This document shows positions 22,597-31,525 of a DNA stretch of 39,100 bases, piece after piece (position 1 is the stretch's first letter; the number at the start of each line of letters is the position of its first letter). Below the pieces are notes generated by a model. It saw only the letters and a program-made list of their open reading frames with translations. It was not told the DNA's origin and made no database searches. Source of the DNA: Bacilli bacterium (GTDB lineage Bacteria > Bacillota_I > Bacilli_A > ML615J-28 > CAG-313); the NCBI GenBank assembly GCA_900752975.1, contig CAADXH010000112.1, positions 1 to 39,100 of the forward strand, given 5' to 3'. A program made the translations under genes and the position numbers.

Positions 22597-25298
22597 TATT
22601 TTATCATTTCCTTTACTTTTACAAGAGCTTCATCAATTTTACTTACGTCTTTACCACCAGCTTGTGCAAAATCAGGTCTACCACCACCGTTACCACCTGT
22701 TATAATGGCGGCCGCTTTAACTAAATCTCCACATCTATTTGTATTACCTTTTGATTTTGCTACAAATATAATTTTTTCATTACTTACATCAGCGATAAAG
22801 ACAACACAATTAGACATTGTTGCAGTAATTTTATCAATAATGTCTTTTACAACATCAATTTCATAATCGACTACTTTCGCAATAATAACATCAGTGCCAT
22901 TTATTTGATACTTATCATTAAGTAAAGATTCGTAATCAGAAGATTTATGAGCACGATAAATATTATCAAATTCTTTATCTAATTCTTTTATTTCATTTCG
23001 AGTTTTAATTAGTGTTTCACGATAATTTAAAATATCTTGATAACTACCTGTAAGACGTGGCAAAATGATTGGACTAGATACTAAATTAATTTTTTCATGG
23101 CTTGCTTTAGTCAATATTGACTTTCTCTTTTCTTCTAAATTCTTCAAATCTTCAATTATACTATTCAATCTTTCCTTTTCAGCGGTTATTATATTATTTT
23201 TAGTTGCTGCTTCAATTCTAAATATACCAGATCCTTTTGATTCGACACCTAAAATAGCAAATTTTTCAATTTCGCTGGTATTTTTAACATGAGTACCACC
23301 ACAAAGTTCTTTACTATAAGCCATTTCAACTAATCTGACTGCTGAACCATATTTTTCACCAAAAACTGCCTGTGCACCAAGTGCCTTAGCCTTATCAATC
23401 GTTGTAATAGTTGTAGTTACAACATTATTATCCTTAATAGCCTTATTAACTATCTGTTCAATTTCAATAATTTGTTCCGAAGTTAAATTTTCATAATTAT
23501 TAAAATCAAACCGTAATCCTTCATTTGTTACTTGACTACCTTGTTGAATAACATGTTTGCCTAATACCATTCTTAAAGCCTCATTTAATAAATGTGTTGC
23601 AGAGTGATTTGCCGCAGTATCAGCTCTAAATGCCTCGTCTACTTCTAATGAAACAACATCATTCTCATGTAATACAATTTCTTTCATATTAACAATATGT
23701 GCATGTTGACCATTAGGAAATTTTACGGTATTTAATACATTGAAAGTTTCATTATTAATTATCAATCGACCTTGGTCACCATTTTGTCCACCACTTTCAG
23801 CATAAAAAGGAGTTTTATCAAATAATACAATAATTTCACCATTTGCGTTTTTGGTCTCATGACCATTTTTAAATATTCCTATTACTTTTGAATCACAATT
23901 CAAGGTATCATAACCAACAAATAATGATTCTTTTTTATAGTTCATATACTCTTCATTTTGGGTATTCATAGATTGTTCACTGTTACGTGCCTTACGAGCT
24001 CTTTCTTTTTGCTTTTGAAGTTCATTATTAAATGATTCAATATCAACACTAAACCCCTTATCTTCAGCCGCTTCAATGGTTAATTCAATTGGAAAACCAA
24101 ATGTATCATATAATAAGAAAGCATCACATCCACTAATTGTCTTAGTCTTGGCATTTTCCATCACGTCGTTTAGTTTCTTTTCACCAGATTCTAACGTTTT
24201 TAAGAAATTTTCTTCTTCTATTTTAATGAGTTTAGTAATAATTGTTTCTTTTTCTATCAAATAAGAATAGAAACTTTTCATATTTTCAATTACTATTGAA
24301 ACTATTTTATAAAGAAAAGGTTCATTAATGCCTAGACGTTTACCCATTCTAACAGCTCGTCTAAGAATCCTTCTTAGTACGTAGCCACGACCTTCATTAG
24401 ATAAAATAGCACCATCAGCAAGTGCAAATACAACACTTCTAATATGGTCAACAATAACTCTAAATGCCATTCTTTGTGTTTCTGAACATTCAGCATATTT
24501 GATTCCCGATAAATTTTCAACATATTTTATCATAGGCATAAACAAATCAGTTTCATAATTTGTCTCGACACCTTGGAAAACACAAGCAAATCTCTCAAGT
24601 CCACCGCCAGTGTCAATGTTTTTACTTGGTAATTCCGGATAATCCTCACGTTTTAACCCTGCTGTTGAATTAAATTGACTAAATACAATGTTCCAAATTT
24701 CAATATATCGATCGTTCTCTATATCTTCAGCAAGTAATTTAATTCCTAAACCATTTGGATCATATTTTTCACCACGATCGAAAAATATTTCTGTATCAGG
24801 TCCACAAGGTCCTTCTCCTATTTCCCAAAAATTATCAGCAATAGGAACTAAATGAGTGGGATCAACACCTAAACTAACCCATTTATTATATGTATCTTTA
24901 TCTTCAGGATAATAAGTTATATAAATTAAATTACGTGGAATTGCAAACCACTTTTCATCGAATAGTAATTCATTCGCAAATTCCAATGCTTCATTTCTAA
25001 AATAATCTCCAATAGAGAAATTACCAAGCATTTCAAAAAAAGTATGATGTCTTGCAGTTTTACCAACATTTTCAATATCATTAGTACGTAATGACTTTTG
25101 TGCATTGCATAAACGCGGATTTTCTGGTTTTTCACGACCGTCAAAATACTTCTTGAGAGGTGCAACGCCAGCATTAATCCATAATAATGTTGGATCATCA
25201 ACAGGTATTAATGAAGCACTTGGCACAACCTTATGACCTTTACTTGCGAAAAAATCCAACCACATTTGTCTAATTTCATAACTCTTTAAATTTTTCAT
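22596..25298 (-). CDS. alaS: Alanyl-tRNA synthetase
   Basis: 900 residues from the ATG at 25298. An ATG five codons upstream is in frame, but its ATGGAG contains the GGAG that lies nine bases before 25298, so the inner start is taken. The class II core (1-360) has FFEMLGNFSIGDYF and DTGGGLERFACVFQG. The editing domain has HSATH (about 564) and CGGTHVKNTSEI (about 662), the zinc-binding His and Cys/His. The C-terminal DHHA1 part ends GGNGGGRPDFAQAGG. Expression is under the T-box in the leader. It forms an operon with ruvX and DUF1292. Confidence 0.97.
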   Translation of the reverse strand: MKNLKSYEIRQMWLDFFASKGHKVVPSASLIPVDDPTLLWINAGVAPLKKYFDGREKPENPRLCNAQKSLRTNDIENVGKTARHHTFFEMLGNFSIGDYFRNEALEFANELLFDEKWFAIPRNLIYITYYPEDKDTYNKWVSLGVDPTHLVPIADNFWEIGEGPCGPDTEIFFDRGEKYDPNGLGIKLLAEDIENDRYIEIWNIVFSQFNSTAGLKREDYPELPSKNIDTGGGLERFACVFQGVETNYETDLFMPMIKYVENLSGIKYAECSETQRMAFRVIVDHIRSVVFALADGAILSNEGRGYVLRRILRRAVRMGKRLGINEPFLYKIVSIVIENMKSFYSYLIEKETIITKLIKIEEENFLKTLESGEKKLNDVMENAKTKTISGCDAFLLYDTFGFPIELTIEAAEDKGFSVDIESFNNELQKQKERARKARNSEQSMNTQNEEYMNYKKESLFVGYDTLNCDSKVIGIFKNGHETKNANGEIIVLFDKTPFYAESGGQNGDQGRLIINNETFNVLNTVKFPNGQHAHIVNMKEIVLHENDVVSLEVDEAFRADTAANHSATHLLNEALRMVLGKHVIQQGSQVTNEGLRFDFNNYENLTSEQIIEIEQIVNKAIKDNNVVTTTITTIDKAKALGAQAVFGEKYGSAVRLVEMAYSKELCGGTHVKNTSEIEKFAILGVESKGSGIFRIEAATKNNIITAEKERLNSIIEDLKNLEEKRKSILTKASHEKINLVSSPIILPRLTGSYQDILNYRETLIKTRNEIKELDKEFDNIYRAHKSSDYESLLNDKYQINGTDVIIAKVVDYEIDVVKDIIDKITATMSNCVVFIADVSNEKIIFVAKSKGNTNRCGDLVKAAAIITGGNGGGRPDFAQAGGKDVSKIDEALVKVKEMIK

Positions 25299-25324
25299 AC
25301 TATTATTCTCCATTCATACAAAGT

Positions 25325-25526
25325 AAAAAGTTCCTATGCAAAAGCATAGGAACGAATAAATCGCGGTACCATCCTAATTTGTAATTACATAACTACACAC
25401 TTAATTAGCTATAACGTAACTACCGGGAACCTTTAATTCCTCTCAAAAGGAGCTTCAATATGAGCAATCTAGTTTTACACCAAACAACTAGTCTCTATAA
25501 TTTACTCAATATTTACTAATCTTTAT
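25325..25526 (-). promoter_or_regulatory. T-box riboswitch of alaS (alanine, GCU specifier) with terminator
   Basis: On the minus strand the leader has AGAGACTAG (stem I start), the distal-loop motif TTTGGTGTAAAAC, the specifier region TTGAAGCTCC with GCU (Ala) at 25453-25451 after GAA, and the conserved T-box AGGATGGTACCGCG (25375-25362). UGGU would pair with the ACCA end of tRNA-Ala. A perfect 10-bp terminator, GTTCCTATGC/GCATAGGAAC (25330-25353), followed by TTTTT, comes next. Uncharged tRNA-Ala should favour the antiterminator and switch alaS on. No clear promoter or terminator lies between this leader and the preceding gene. Confidence 0.93.
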
Positions 25527-25538
25527 CATCGATTTATA

Positions 25539-28169
25539 TTATGCTGCTTGTTCTTCAGCAGGAGGTTGTGCAGCTTTTTCTTTTTCAACAGCTTTTTGCT
25601 TTGCTAGTTTTTCTTTTTCAGCTGCCTTTTGTTTAGCTAATTTTTCTTTTTCTTTTTCAGCTGCTTTTTGTTTTGCTAGTTTTTCCTTTTCAGCTGCTTT
25701 AGCTTTTTCAGCTTTTTCCTTTTCAAGAGCTTTTGCCTTTTCAGCTTTTTCAGCTGCCAATGCAGCTTCTTTACGTGCTTTTTCTTCCGCTACAGCTTGT
25801 AATTTTGCTTCTTTTTCGGCCTGAGCAGCTGCCATAGCGGCATCTTTTTCAGCTTCTTTACGCGCTTTTTCTTCGTCGATTAATCTTTGTTTTTCAGCTT
25901 TAATGGCATCTTTTTCAGCTTGTTTACGTGCTTTTTCTTCGTCGATTAATCTTTGTTTTTCAGCTTTAATAGCATCTTTTTCAGCTTGTTTACGTGCTTT
26001 TTCTTCGTCGATTAATCTTTGCTTTTCAGCATCTAGCTCTTCATAGTATGCAATTGAATTCTTAATAATATTCTTAACTAGTTTTTCATCTAATTCGCCT
26101 TTATTAACAAGTCTAAACCATTGTTCACCTTTAGGGCTTGTAGCTTTAACTATAGTGCCAGGGTATTCAACGATTAGAGGGAAAGCTTTTTCTTGATTAC
26201 TACAGAATGTAATACGGTAATCATTATTAGTTGACATAGTAATTAAGAATAATCTCTTACCTAAGAAATATCTACTAATGTTGCCTTTTGCATTTGGAAC
26301 AACTCTAATTTCTTTATTAGGAATAGTTGAAGCATATTTAACAACTTTTTCATATGAAGGTTTAAATACTTTTTTCTTCTTCAACTTTTCTCTTGCTTCT
26401 TTTTCTTTTTCTTTAGCTATTCTTTCAGCTTCTCTTTCTGCTTCAGCCTTTCTTAAAGCATCAAGTTCTTCTAATTCCTTAGCAACTCTTGCTTCTTCTA
26501 CAGCTCTTGCTTCTTCGACTGCTTTTGCTTCCTCTGCAGCTCTTGCTTCTTCTGCTAATCTTGCTTCTTCTGCTAATCTTGCTTCTTCCTCAAGTCTTGC
26601 TAGTTCTGCTTGGTGTGCTTCTTCTGCTAATCTTGCTTCTTCCTCTAGTCTTGCTAGTTCCGCAGCATGATCAGCTTTACGTTTTTCTTCTGCTTCTCTT
26701 AGCATAGCTAATTCTTCTTTTTCTGCAGAGCGTTCTGCTTCAATTACTTTTGCTTCTTCTTCAAGTTTTGCAAGTTCTGCTTGGTGCGCTTCTTCAGCTG
26801 CTTTTGCTTCTTCTTCAAGTTTTGCTAGTTCTAGTTGGTATGCAGCATGTGCTTCACGTAATTTTTCTAATTCTGCGCGTTCTGCAATGCGTTGAGTTTC
26901 AGCTCTTCTTAGTGCATCTAATTCTGCTCGATCCGCACGACGTTCAGCTTCAGAAGTTCTTAAAAATTCAAGTTCTGCACGATCTGCACGGCGTTCACCT
27001 TCAGATTTTCTTAAGGCTTCAAGTTCGGCTTTGTCTTCAGGACTCATAACTTCAACTTGTTTTTCAACTTCAACAACCTTTTCAACTACTTCAGGCACAT
27101 ATTCAGCTTTTTCTTTTGCAAAAGCAATTTTTTCAGCATTAAGTGTAGCTTTTTCGTTTTCTAATGTTGCGCGTTCTTCAGAAACTTTATTTTGTTCATT
27201 AACATATTCTAATTGCATTTGTGCAAGTAAAACTTGTAAATGAGCCAATTTGTCTTGTAATGCAATAACTCTACCATCAATTGCTGGTGTTGCATCTTGT
27301 TCTTCTGCGATACTTTTCTTTAATTCTGCAATTTCTGCTTCAAGTGCTGATTTCATATTTTCAATCACCTCAATCTCATGTCTTAATGTTTCTAATTCAT
27401 CATTTTCTAATCCACATAATCCTAATTGATCTCTTGTATAAGTAAACAATTGTTCAAGAATATGTTGTTCTGCATTTTCATACTCTTTCTTATGTGCTTC
27501 TATAAATTCCTTAATTAAACGTTGACGAGAATCAATTGAATATTCAGGATTTAATTTATAAAGTTTTACTAGTGATAATACATGTAAACCACTAATTAAT
27601 CCGCCAAATACGATTGGAATTATCAAAAATAATATAGATGAGTTAAATGATACATAACTTCTTGCAACTAAATCTACATATTTATTTGCCATATCATTCA
27701 TATAGAAGATTAATCCTACCAATAATACAACTACTGAGGCATCAATCAGCATCATTTCATTTTTGCTAAAAGTAACAACAAAACGATATAATTGATGAGA
27801 AATTATGGTAACGCTAACTAATAGTAATGAACATACCATTATATTAATAATCCAATGTGTTGTAGTATATGGATTAGATGATCTTACTAACATCAATAAA
27901 CCATTAAATAATAAGCTTGCCATAACTGTAAAGATAGGCATATAGCAAGTTACCGTTGTATATCGTAGTGAAGGACGATAATTACGGTATTTTGTTGATA
28001 AATTTAATAAGAATAATACTAATGATACTATTGGTAAAACAATAATTTTTATAATTGATTCTACACGTGATACACTAGTCAATCCCCAAGGAATGCAAAT
28101 TGCAAAAGCAATGGCAACGGAAATCATACTATTTATAAACATTATTTTCTTTTCTCTACTATTTAACAT
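25539..28169 (-). CDS. Membrane-anchored giant coiled-coil protein with MmcQ/YjbR-like domain
   Basis: 876 residues. About six membrane helices in residues 9-204. Residues 215-600 are an almost unbroken Ala/Glu/Lys/Arg coiled coil with internal repeats (AELARLEEEARLAEE and ELDALRRAE types). Residues about 600-712 form a compact domain (GKRLFLITM, YRITFCSN, YPGTIVKATSPKGEQWFRLV, ELDEKLVKNIIKNS) that resembles the MmcQ/YjbR double-wing fold by its YPG...W...L pattern. The tail (714-876) is again charged coiled coil with three 22-residue repeats and many EKEKLAKQKAA copies. No enzyme motif is seen. It may be a membrane-tethered scaffold; function unknown. It lies 21 bases after the zinc-ribbon gene, whose N-terminal membrane part looks related. 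Confidence 0.75.
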   Translation of the reverse strand: MLNSREKKIMFINSMISVAIAFAICIPWGLTSVSRVESIIKIIVLPIVSLVLFLLNLSTKYRNYRPSLRYTTVTCYMPIFTVMASLLFNGLLMLVRSSNPYTTTHWIINIMVCSLLLVSVTIISHQLYRFVVTFSKNEMMLIDASVVVLLVGLIFYMNDMANKYVDLVARSYVSFNSSILFLIIPIVFGGLISGLHVLSLVKLYKLNPEYSIDSRQRLIKEFIEAHKKEYENAEQHILEQLFTYTRDQLGLCGLENDELETLRHEIEVIENMKSALEAEIAELKKSIAEEQDATPAIDGRVIALQDKLAHLQVLLAQMQLEYVNEQNKVSEERATLENEKATLNAEKIAFAKEKAEYVPEVVEKVVEVEKQVEVMSPEDKAELEALRKSEGERRADRAELEFLRTSEAERRADRAELDALRRAETQRIAERAELEKLREAHAAYQLELAKLEEEAKAAEEAHQAELAKLEEEAKVIEAERSAEKEELAMLREAEEKRKADHAAELARLEEEARLAEEAHQAELARLEEEARLAEEARLAEEARAAEEAKAVEEARAVEEARVAKELEELDALRKAEAEREAERIAKEKEKEAREKLKKKKVFKPSYEKVVKYASTIPNKEIRVVPNAKGNISRYFLGKRLFLITMSTNNDYRITFCSNQEKAFPLIVEYPGTIVKATSPKGEQWFRLVNKGELDEKLVKNIIKNSIAYYEELDAEKQRLIDEEKARKQAEKDAIKAEKQRLIDEEKARKQAEKDAIKAEKQRLIDEEKARKEAEKDAAMAAAQAEKEAKLQAVAEEKARKEAALAAEKAEKAKALEKEKAEKAKAAEKEKLAKQKAAEKEKEKLAKQKAAEKEKLAKQKAVEKEKAAQPPAEEQAA
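25833..26030 (-). repeat. Three tandem 66-bp repeats inside the coiled-coil gene
   Basis: Three in-frame copies of a 22-residue unit beginning AEKQRLIDEEKARKQAEKD. Copies one and two are nearly identical at the DNA level; the third ends differently (KEAEKDAAM). The unit is not a multiple of seven, so it shifts the heptad register. Such repeats can change copy number by slippage or recombination. Confidence 0.9.
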
Positions 28170-28190
28170 AATATTTATTCCTTTCTACAA

Positions 28191-29198
28191 TTACTTTTCT
28201 TCTGCTTCTTCAGCTTGATCAATTGATTCTGGAGTTTCAACTTTTTCTTCATTTTCTGTGGTTTCAGTTTCGATTTTACTACCACAATTTGTACAGAAAC
28301 TATTTCCATCAATTAATTCAGCACCGCAAACTTTGCAATGAGCAACTTTTGGTTCTTCTACTTCTTCAGTTTCTTCATCTTTTTCTTTTCCGCTTGGGTT
28401 AAATTCATCTTCAAAATGTTGTTTAAAGTATATTTCAAAATCGTCCATTATGTCGTTATATGCACGATTATATTCCCTTTTTACAATGCGGTTATAATCT
28501 CTTTCAAAGGCATCTTCACCGACATAAATACTACGATTATTCTTTTTAAATATAACAACAAGTCTTGCTGCGATAATTATAAATGAAATTACAGCAGCAA
28601 TATATAAGAAGAATAGAATAGGATCACCGTGTCCGACAAAATTACTATCATTCTTAAATACTTCAAGATAACTTACATCTACTCTCCATGCAACAACAAC
28701 AAAACAAGCAGTTACTGCTAATATAACAACATCTATAATTGCTATTGCTACGATATTTAATTTAAATAACACATTGGAGAAACAGTGAAATCCTACAATT
28801 AAGAAAGTCAAATACAAGATTAGCAATACCATTACCACACACCATGGGTCAAGTCCAAGTGGTTCATAGCTGTAAGCTAATGTATGGATAACAAATACTA
28901 AAATCGCAGACAAATATGAAACCATTGGAAAATAGCTCATAATATTTACAATTTTCGATCTATCCAAACATTCTTGTAATTCACGATATTTTTTTACATT
29001 TGCATAAGCTGACAATGCAATAATTATAATTGGCAAAATAGCAAATTTAATTAGCATTTCTGCTTTCATGATTGATTCTACATTTTCCATTTTACACAAA
29101 AAAGGTAATGTTCTAAATGGAACAAAGACAACTATTCCAATTAACATCGATAAAATTGCGCTAATGTACATGTAAACTTTTTGACCTTTTGATAACAT
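28191..29198 (-). CDS. Multi-TM membrane protein with C-terminal zinc ribbon
   Basis: 335 residues from the ATG at 29198. An in-frame TTG eight codons up is rejected because AAGGGAG lies just before 29198. Six or seven membrane helices (about residues 10-215), then a basic/aromatic cytosolic linker (EDAFERDYNRIVKREYNRAY), then a zinc ribbon CKVCGAELIDGNSFCTNCG (about 286-305) and an acidic Glu/Thr tail. Zinc-ribbon-tagged membrane proteins are common in Firmicutes, but I cannot name this one. The membrane part resembles that of the next gene in helix number, order and length, suggesting a duplicated module. The promoter is at 29260-29288. Confidence 0.8.
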   Translation of the reverse strand: MLSKGQKVYMYISAILSMLIGIVVFVPFRTLPFLCKMENVESIMKAEMLIKFAILPIIIIALSAYANVKKYRELQECLDRSKIVNIMSYFPMVSYLSAILVFVIHTLAYSYEPLGLDPWCVVMVLLILYLTFLIVGFHCFSNVLFKLNIVAIAIIDVVILAVTACFVVVAWRVDVSYLEVFKNDSNFVGHGDPILFFLYIAAVISFIIIAARLVVIFKKNNRSIYVGEDAFERDYNRIVKREYNRAYNDIMDDFEIYFKQHFEDEFNPSGKEKDEETEEVEEPKVAHCKVCGAELIDGNSFCTNCGSKIETETTENEEKVETPESIDQAEEAEEK

Positions 29199-29259
29199 AC
29201 ATTCACTCCCTTGAAAAATCAACCGATTTTACTATATTTTTTTAGCATTTTATACACCT

Positions 29260-29288
29260 ATTATATCATAAAGTCACTACAATGTAAA
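29260..29288 (-). promoter_or_regulatory. Promoter of the paired membrane protein genes
   Basis: On the minus strand TTTACA (29288-29283), 17 bases, perfect TATAAT (29265-29260). Strong sigma-A type. It probably drives both 28191-29198 and 25539-28169, since only 21 bases separate them. Confidence 0.75.
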
Positions 29289-29324
29289 ATGATTAATACT
29301 TTTTTTTGCACTTTTTTCTATATT

Positions 29325-30338
29325 TTAGTTAGATTTTTGCCATTTTATAATGCTTTGTATAATAGATAGTACTGGTACAGCCAATAACATCCCCATTATT
29401 CCCAACATTTCACTAAATAGCATCATGAATAAAATGACAATTATCGGATGAGTTTTAACTGTTTTACTTTCCATGGTTGGAGTTACAAAGTTACTTTCAA
29501 TTAGTTGCAAAATTACTACTGTTAGCACGACATATAATAGTTTTTCCGGCCTAGAGCTTAATGTAAATAATCCTACAATGAATCCACCTATATAAGGTCC
29601 AATATATGGAATTATATTAGTAATACCGATAACTATTCCCCAAAGTATAGGTAATTCTATCCCAATAATAAAAAAGCATATAGTGCTAGTTATCGACAAA
29701 ACAATCATTACTAAAATTACACCCTTGAAATATGCATACATTGTTTTGTTTAATTCTCTCAATAAAAACAAAACGTTTTCCTTCTTTTTAACCACCAAAA
29801 AATCTTTCAATCTTATCATAATTTTATGATAATCAATAAGAAAATATATAGACAAAATAAAACCAATTATAAATGATATTATATAGGAAAAAGTTGATTG
29901 TAAAATTTTGGAAAAATATTTAATAATTTCTGGAAAATATTGTCCCAGAAATTCCATTTTCATTTCAGTCTTAAATATTTTATAAAAATACTTATTAATT
30001 AAATCTTTTATGTTTTGAATATATGTTGGCAAGCTATTAAACAAATTATTACCTTCTTCTATTATACTAGGAGTTATAAAATAAATTAGCCCAAAAATTA
30101 AAACCATTATGCCTATTACTATTACACATGAAGTAGTTTTTCGGTTACACCCCTTAGACTCTAATTTATCAACAAAAGGATTTAATAAAAAAGCAATTGT
30201 AAATCCTACAATAAATGGTAATAGAAAACCAACTATTATTCTTATAAGTATTATTAATTTACCATAAATACTGAATAATATCCAAATAATTAATAGTACT
30301 AATATGATCTTAATTAATTTATTTAATTTCTTATCCAT
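29325..30338 (-). CDS. AI-2E family permease
   Basis: 337 residues, the family's usual length, with about seven or eight membrane helices. PFIVGFTIAFLLNPFVDKLE near the N-terminus, an amphipathic middle (NNLFNSLPTYIQNIKDLINK) and NIIPYIGPYIGGFIVGL near the C-terminus are family landmarks (Pfam AI-2E_transport; YdbI/PerM/YtvI group). Substrates vary (autoinducer-2 export, cation/proton antiport, unknown), so none is assigned. It is monocistronic by appearance, lying between the gap terminator and the next promoter. Confidence 0.9.
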   Translation of the reverse strand: MDKKLNKLIKIILVLLIIWILFSIYGKLIILIRIIVGFLLPFIVGFTIAFLLNPFVDKLESKGCNRKTTSCVIVIGIMVLIFGLIYFITPSIIEEGNNLFNSLPTYIQNIKDLINKYFYKIFKTEMKMEFLGQYFPEIIKYFSKILQSTFSYIISFIIGFILSIYFLIDYHKIMIRLKDFLVVKKKENVLFLLRELNKTMYAYFKGVILVMIVLSITSTICFFIIGIELPILWGIVIGITNIIPYIGPYIGGFIVGLFTLSSRPEKLLYVVLTVVILQLIESNFVTPTMESKTVKTHPIIVILFMMLFSEMLGIMGMLLAVPVLSIIQSIIKWQKSN

Positions 30339-30395
30339 AATAAATTTTACCTTTCATTTCCTAATTATATTTTATGGAAAAATTTAAAAAGTAAA

Positions 30396-30419
30396 CAAAA
30401 AAGGCTGAAAAATCAGCCT
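30396..30419 (-). terminator. Terminator downstream of gap
   Basis: Stem AGGCTGA/TCAGCCT with a 4-base loop, followed on the minus strand by TTTTTTG. It lies 12 bases after the gap stop codon. Confidence 0.88.
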
Positions 30420-30431
30420 CAGTTTTTAGTT

Positions 30432-31439
30432 TTATTTAGAAATTAAGTATTTAGCAGTACGAACCATTTGAGCTGTATAACTCATTTCGTTATCATACCA
30501 TGTAATAATCTTAACTAATTGTTTGCCATCAACGTTCATAATCTTTGTGCATTGTGCATCAAATAATGTACCACAAGTTTGGCCAATAACGTCAGATGAA
30601 ACGATAGGATCTTCAGTGTAATAGATAGTTTCGTTTGCAGCTTCTTTAATAGCAGCATTAACTTCTTCTACAGTTACAGGACGAGCAGGTTCCCAAACTA
30701 GGTCAACAACTGAACCAGTGATTGTAGGAACACGTAAAGCCATACCATCAAGTTTGCCTTTTAATTCAGGTAAAACTTCACCAACTGCAACAGCAGCACC
30801 TGTAGTAGTAGGTACGATGTTTGCAGCAGCAGCTCTTGCACGACGAGATTGAATACCTTTTTTATGAGGAGCATCTAGAACGTTTTGGTCGCCAGTATAT
30901 GCATGAACAGTAGTCATGAAACCTTTAACGATACCAAATTTGTCGTTTAATACTTTAGCAATAGGAGCTAAACAGTTAGTTGTACATGAAGCAGCAGAAA
31001 TAACTTGTTCATCACCAGTTAATTTAGTATGGTTAACATTGTAAACAACAGTCATATCAACACCTTTTGCAGGAGCAGAAATGATAACTTTCTTAGCACC
31101 AGCATTAATGTGTGCCATTGATTTTTCCTTACTTACATAGAAACCAGTACATTCGATTACTACATCAACATTTAATTCTTTCCAAGGACATTCATTAGCA
31201 TCTTTAATAGCGTAAACTTCAATTTCATGACCATCAACTATAATTGAATGATCAGTACTACTTACTTCGTGGTCTTTATAACGGCCTTGTGCAGTGTCAT
31301 ACTTCAATAAGTAAGCAAGGTCTGCAGCACCAGTTAAGTCATTGATTGCTACGATATCAAAATCCTTTTGTCCAAACATTTGACGGAATGCTAAACGTCC
31401 AATTCTGCCAAATCCATTAATTGCAATTCTTACAGCCAT
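30432..31439 (-). CDS. gap: Glyceraldehyde-3-phosphate dehydrogenase, glycolytic
   Basis: 335 residues. INGFGRIGRLAFRQ at the N-terminus binds NAD, and SAASCTTNCLAP holds the catalytic Cys (about 152). HAYTGDQNVLDAPHKKGIQS, RRARAAAANIVPTTTGAA and WYDNEMSYTAQMV follow as expected. An Asp-Leu-Thr at the end of the second strand (AINDLTGA) fits NAD preference. Codons are the more regular, high-expression set, and AGGAGG precedes the ATG. It has its own promoter and terminator; no pgk or tpi neighbours it. Confidence 0.97.
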   Translation of the reverse strand: MAVRIAINGFGRIGRLAFRQMFGQKDFDIVAINDLTGAADLAYLLKYDTAQGRYKDHEVSSTDHSIIVDGHEIEVYAIKDANECPWKELNVDVVIECTGFYVSKEKSMAHINAGAKKVIISAPAKGVDMTVVYNVNHTKLTGDEQVISAASCTTNCLAPIAKVLNDKFGIVKGFMTTVHAYTGDQNVLDAPHKKGIQSRRARAAAANIVPTTTGAAVAVGEVLPELKGKLDGMALRVPTITGSVVDLVWEPARPVTVEEVNAAIKEAANETIYYTEDPIVSSDVIGQTCGTLFDAQCTKIMNVDGKQLVKIITWYDNEMSYTAQMVRTAKYLISK

Positions 31440-31481
31440 TTTAATAATCCTCCTAAATTTCTGTTGAATTTTTACTATATT

Positions 31482-31510
31482 ATTTTATCACTTTTTCCTA
31501 ATTATTACAA
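31482..31510 (-). promoter_or_regulatory. Promoter of gap
   Basis: On the minus strand TTGTAA (31510-31505), 17 bases, TAAAAT (31487-31482). The leader is about 35 bases; no operator palindrome is evident. Confidence 0.7.
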
Positions 31511-31525
31511 CTATTTTGATATAGA

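Noticed and set aside
25833..26030. Regular repeats that could suggest a CRISPR array
   Set aside because: The 66-bp units are contiguous, in frame and without spacers; no cas genes are present.
26278..27243. Several plus-strand frames full of Leu, Ser or Ala opposite the coiled-coil gene
   Set aside because: They are antisense shadows of the GCT/TTC-rich coiled-coil codons; they have low-complexity composition and no RBS or promoter.
29199..29324. Possible small RNA in the T-rich gap
   Set aside because: Only one promoter, facing the minus-strand membrane gene, can be read; no stable hairpin is seen.
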